Origin: Cyclobacteriaceae bacterium
GTDB lineage: Bacteria; Bacteroidota; Bacteroidia; Cytophagales; Cyclobacteriaceae
DNA: 64,000 nt
Assembly (NCBI GenBank): GCA_028285445.1
Contig: JANQPQ010000056.1
Location: forward strand, 310,001 to 374,000
Direction: 5' to 3'
The position numbers and the translations under genes are program-made. Numbering within the stretch: position 1 is the first letter of the stretch; every line of letters begins with the position of its first letter. Below, one piece after another: positions 61,262 through 64,000 of this stretch. The notes below the pieces were generated by a model. It was not told the origin of the DNA and ran no database searches. It worked only from the letters and a program-made list of their open reading frames with translations.

Positions 61262-63871
61262 CTACTCATTGCGAAGGTTCTCCGCCGGATTCGACTTGGC
61301 CACGCGATAAATCTGACTGGATACTGTGACTATTGCGGTTGATATCAGCAATACAGCAGCCCAAACAAAAGGCCCTACCCCCAACGGTTCCCGAATGGGG
61401 AAAAGAGATGTAAGTAGCCCTTCCATTGACATGTAAGACATTGGTAGCGCCAGCACCATACCAATGATAAGCATCCAGGCGAAATCCCTGGTGATACTAC
61501 GCATAATCACTACAAGATTGGCTCCCAGCACTTTTCGAATGCTGAATTCCTTTATCCGCTTGGTTATAGAGAAAGAGACCAATCCAAACAAGCCCATGCA
61601 CGCCAATACTGTCGAGAGGCCCGAAACAAATGCCATCACCACAACATTGGCATCCATACTTTGAAAGAAGCCGTCAAACACTTCGTCTTGCACAAAGCCA
61701 TCATAAGGCAAGTCGGGCTCGATATCTTTCCATGTTGCCTTTAGCAAGTCTTGCGTCTCAGTGGTCGTACCTGCCGCAATCCGCATGCTGATGTACCTGA
61801 ATTCCTCTTCAGGTGTAATCCGGAAGAATGCAGGATATATGTCTTGCATAAAATCGTTGTAATGAAAATCATCCACAACCCCAATCACAGAGTAGCGGAT
61901 GCTATCATATAAGAAGGTTGCTTCCAATGGGTTATCCCAATTTGCTTTTTTTACGAAGCTCTCATTTACTACTACATTTTCCCTATTGTCAGATTCCCTC
62001 CCTTCTGTAAAAAACCTCCCGGAATTTAACGTGAAGCCCATGGTCTCCATGTAGTTATAACCAATACCAAATCTTATCACCTGAAATTTCTCGGTACCAA
62101 TCTCTACGTTGGTTAGTGATTGACGGCGAGACACATGACTATCACTGCCAGCAATTGAAGTTATGTTTGGTGATTGCTTAAGTCTGGCTAGTAGCGGGTT
62201 ATAATGTTTTTTGGATTCTATTGGTATTGCCAAAACATTCTCTTGATTATACCCCCAATCTTTGTTGCGGTAATAATTATTGGCAGCAGTAAAAACAAAC
62301 CCACTAACGATGGTAGTAAAGGCCAAGAAAAACTGGAACGTCAGTAGAATCTTGGTGATCCAGCTTTTGCGACCAAATTTCTCATTGCCTCTGAAGATGC
62401 TAATTGGGTTAAACGACGAGATATAGAAAGCAGGATAGGCACCTGAAATAATCGTTGTGAACAACATCATTCCACCAAAAAAAGCAATGGCCATTATATT
62501 TGATGAGAATTCGAAGGGCACCGTAACCGGAAGCAAGGAATTAAATCCTGGTAGCACCAGGAAATAAGCTAGCACTGTTCCAACAACCAGGGAAAACGAG
62601 CAAAGCAACATATTTTCTGTGAGGAATTGCCTTACCAACTCAGGCTTTCTACCTCCCAGAACTTTTCTCAACCCTATCTCCTTTAGCCGTTTAGTAGCTG
62701 AGACCACTGCAATGTTTACATAGTTAAAACAAGCCAACAAAAGTAGCAGCAAGGCCAGAATAGCCACTGCTTTGTTACCATGACTAGAATTACCAAACGT
62801 TATGTTCCCTCTAATTTCATTGCTTTTTGATGACAACGTAGCGAGTGGTTCCAGTTTAAATTTTTGTATTGGCCAGCTGTCGTTGGCCTCATTTTGCACC
62901 TTCAGGTAAGGTTCCATTAAACCCAACACTTCATTGGGGTTGGTGCCAGGTTTTAACAATACGAAATTTGCGTCAGTGAGGACACTCCAGTCGTCAATCG
63001 ACTCATAGATCTCTATATCTCTCTTATTTTCGTATGGAATTAATACCTGGAAGCCAAAACTCGATTTACTGGGTCTTTGCTCTGCTACTGCTTGAATCAC
63101 AAATGGAACCTTTATTTTTCTGCCAAACGTAATGGTGATCTCCTCCCCAATTGGGCTCTTATCTCCAAAATATTTCTTGGCAATATCTTCCCTAATGATA
63201 ATGGTTTTCTTATCGGCTAAAGCTTTCTGATTGCCTTCCTTAATGGGAAAACTAAATACATCGAGAAACTCAGGACTAACAAAATGCAGCCTTTCTTGAA
63301 AGACCTGATCGCCATAGCGAAAGATCCCAGAGGTAATATCTATCCTGGTTCCTGAAACAACCGCTGGAATATCCTTGACCATTGCAGGTATCAGTGGGTC
63401 TGGAGAATCTCCCCATTGCTCCAAATCGCCATCCCTATCCATGAAATTGGTTACCTGGTAGATGTCATCCACATGCTCGTGAAAACTATCAAGACTATTT
63501 TGCCAATCAAGGAATCTGAAAGCTACAATTGCCACGGCTATAGCCGACGATAGGCCAAAGATGTTGATGATGGTGGGTAGCTTCTGCTTAAGCAGGTTTC
63601 TGAAGGCGACCTTAAAGTAATTCTGAATCATATCGAGGTTATTTGAGTTTTTCCCTGGTTTAGTTTTTTTGATATTCGAAAATCTGAAGAAACGGATCAC
63701 ATCCCAGATAAACATTCTCCGGGCTGGTCCGCTTCCCCGATTCTCGACCCGTTTGTAAAAAAGTTCGTAAACATCTCCTTGAATCTCCTCAAGCAAAGGC
63801 CCCTGGCAATACCATTCCAGAAAGCGATTGGCCCAAGATGGAGGAGTGATATTTGGAGACTTGTTACTCAT
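61262..63871 (-). CDS. FtsX/MacB-type permease with permease-prefix domain
   Basis: An 869-residue inner-membrane permease. Visible: an N-terminal cytoplasmic prefix of about 75 residues (PPSWANRFLEWYCQGPLLEE and IQGDVYELFYKRV), which matches the 'permease prefix domain 2' found in Cytophagales permeases. Then come two MacB-like halves, with a first membrane segment (IINIFGLSSAIAVAIVAFRF), the hallmarks IGLRKVLGG and FSIRKVLGA, and three C-terminal segments ending RVAKSNPAENLRNE. No ATPase gene is adjacent. Its ATG overlaps the stop of another permease gene by eight bases, so at least two such permeases are made together. Confidence 0.92.
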   Translation of the reverse strand: MSNKSPNITPPSWANRFLEWYCQGPLLEEIQGDVYELFYKRVENRGSGPARRMFIWDVIRFFRFSNIKKTKPGKNSNNLDMIQNYFKVAFRNLLKQKLPTIINIFGLSSAIAVAIVAFRFLDWQNSLDSFHEHVDDIYQVTNFMDRDGDLEQWGDSPDPLIPAMVKDIPAVVSGTRIDITSGIFRYGDQVFQERLHFVSPEFLDVFSFPIKEGNQKALADKKTIIIREDIAKKYFGDKSPIGEEITITFGRKIKVPFVIQAVAEQRPSKSSFGFQVLIPYENKRDIEIYESIDDWSVLTDANFVLLKPGTNPNEVLGLMEPYLKVQNEANDSWPIQKFKLEPLATLSSKSNEIRGNITFGNSSHGNKAVAILALLLLLLACFNYVNIAVVSATKRLKEIGLRKVLGGRKPELVRQFLTENMLLCSFSLVVGTVLAYFLVLPGFNSLLPVTVPFEFSSNIMAIAFFGGMMLFTTIISGAYPAFYISSFNPISIFRGNEKFGRKSWITKILLTFQFFLAFTTIVSGFVFTAANNYYRNKDWGYNQENVLAIPIESKKHYNPLLARLKQSPNITSIAGSDSHVSRRQSLTNVEIGTEKFQVIRFGIGYNYMETMGFTLNSGRFFTEGRESDNRENVVVNESFVKKANWDNPLEATFLYDSIRYSVIGVVDDFHYNDFMQDIYPAFFRITPEEEFRYISMRIAAGTTTETQDLLKATWKDIEPDLPYDGFVQDEVFDGFFQSMDANVVVMAFVSGLSTVLACMGLFGLVSFSITKRIKEFSIRKVLGANLVVIMRSITRDFAWMLIIGMVLALPMSYMSMEGLLTSLFPIREPLGVGPFVWAAVLLISTAIVTVSSQIYRVAKSNPAENLRNE

Positions 63872-64000
63872 GCCTTAGTGTTTTAACCGGGCTGGTTCTG
63901 GCTGCCTTAAGTGCATGATAACCAACAGTTAATATTGCCAGCAATGCAACGGAGCATGTTGCCAAAACAAATACCCTCCAATCAATCACAGTTCTATAGG
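63864..64000 (-). CDS. C-terminal end of a second FtsX-type permease (partial)
   Basis: An open frame entering from the window edge and ending at 63864. The visible 44 residues are the last membrane segment and tail of a permease: WRVFVLATCSVALLAILTVG, then YHALKAARTSPVKTLRHE, the same ending type as the two complete permeases in the window. The stop TAA lies inside the ATGAGTAA start of the next gene. The 5' part lies outside the window. Confidence 0.85.
   Translation of the reverse strand, partial: YRTVIDWRVFVLATCSVALLAILTVGYHALKAARTSPVKTLRHE

Overview
The window reads as chromosome of a member of the Bacteroidota, most likely a Cytophagales (Fulvivirga/Flammeovirga-like) bacterium. The evidence is a type IX secretion (T9SS) C-terminal sorting domain, LytS/LytTR two-component pairs, large FtsX-type permeases with no ATPase beside them, a Reg_prop/Y_Y_Y sensor kinase, DUF6443-type RHS proteins, and one perfect Bacteroidota promoter (TTTG-N20-TAAATTTG). 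No rRNA, tRNA or CRISPR array was recognised. The taxonomic call is inference from gene content; no marker gene was compared.

Layout. 0-9 kb: a Crp/Fnr regulator with a small partner gene, a dienelactone hydrolase, a permease, a DUF72 protein, a Prc-type C-terminal processing protease and a zinc-ribbon membrane protein. 9-16 kb: a 1,624-residue T9SS-exported cadherin-like/beta-helix protein and a sodium:solute symporter. 16-23 kb: two paralogous LytS/LytTR systems around two ankyrin proteins and a YceI-TPR fusion. 23-27 kb: cyanophycin synthetase, apparently co-transcribed with the second LytS/LytTR pair, and a divergent cyanophycinase. 27-41 kb: an SRPBCC protein with an acidic tail, DUF3667 and cytochrome c proteins, a copper-monooxygenase-like haem lipoprotein, a large sensor kinase, several lipoproteins, an IPT/kelch protein, an outer-membrane protein and a lone PseF-like cytidylyltransferase.

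41.5-56.8 kb is the most interesting part: a polymorphic-toxin locus on the minus strand. A secreted 1,120-residue RHS protein is followed by a 2,672-residue RHS protein with leucine-rich repeats and a basic, unrecognised C-terminal tip, and then by an overlapping acidic putative immunity gene. Downstream lies debris of other toxin modules: a REP-associated tyrosine transposase (RAYT) whose expected catalytic Tyr is Cys, a barstar-like immunity pseudogene with an in-frame TGA, and an orphan JAB/JAMM-like toxin with its own signal peptide and a candidate immunity gene. At least four, probably five, REP-type palindromes sit exactly at the module boundaries, two of them in a 143-bp tandem duplication. 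My main hypothesis is that this is a toxin/immunity cassette reservoir whose joints are REP elements.

57-64 kb: an S9 peptidase behind a striking 40-bp dyad of four TACGTA boxes, a voltage-gated channel with an unusually acidic pore filter overlapping a DoxX gene, an MmcQ/YjbR protein, a small coiled-coil ORF and two overlapping permease genes, the second running off the window end.
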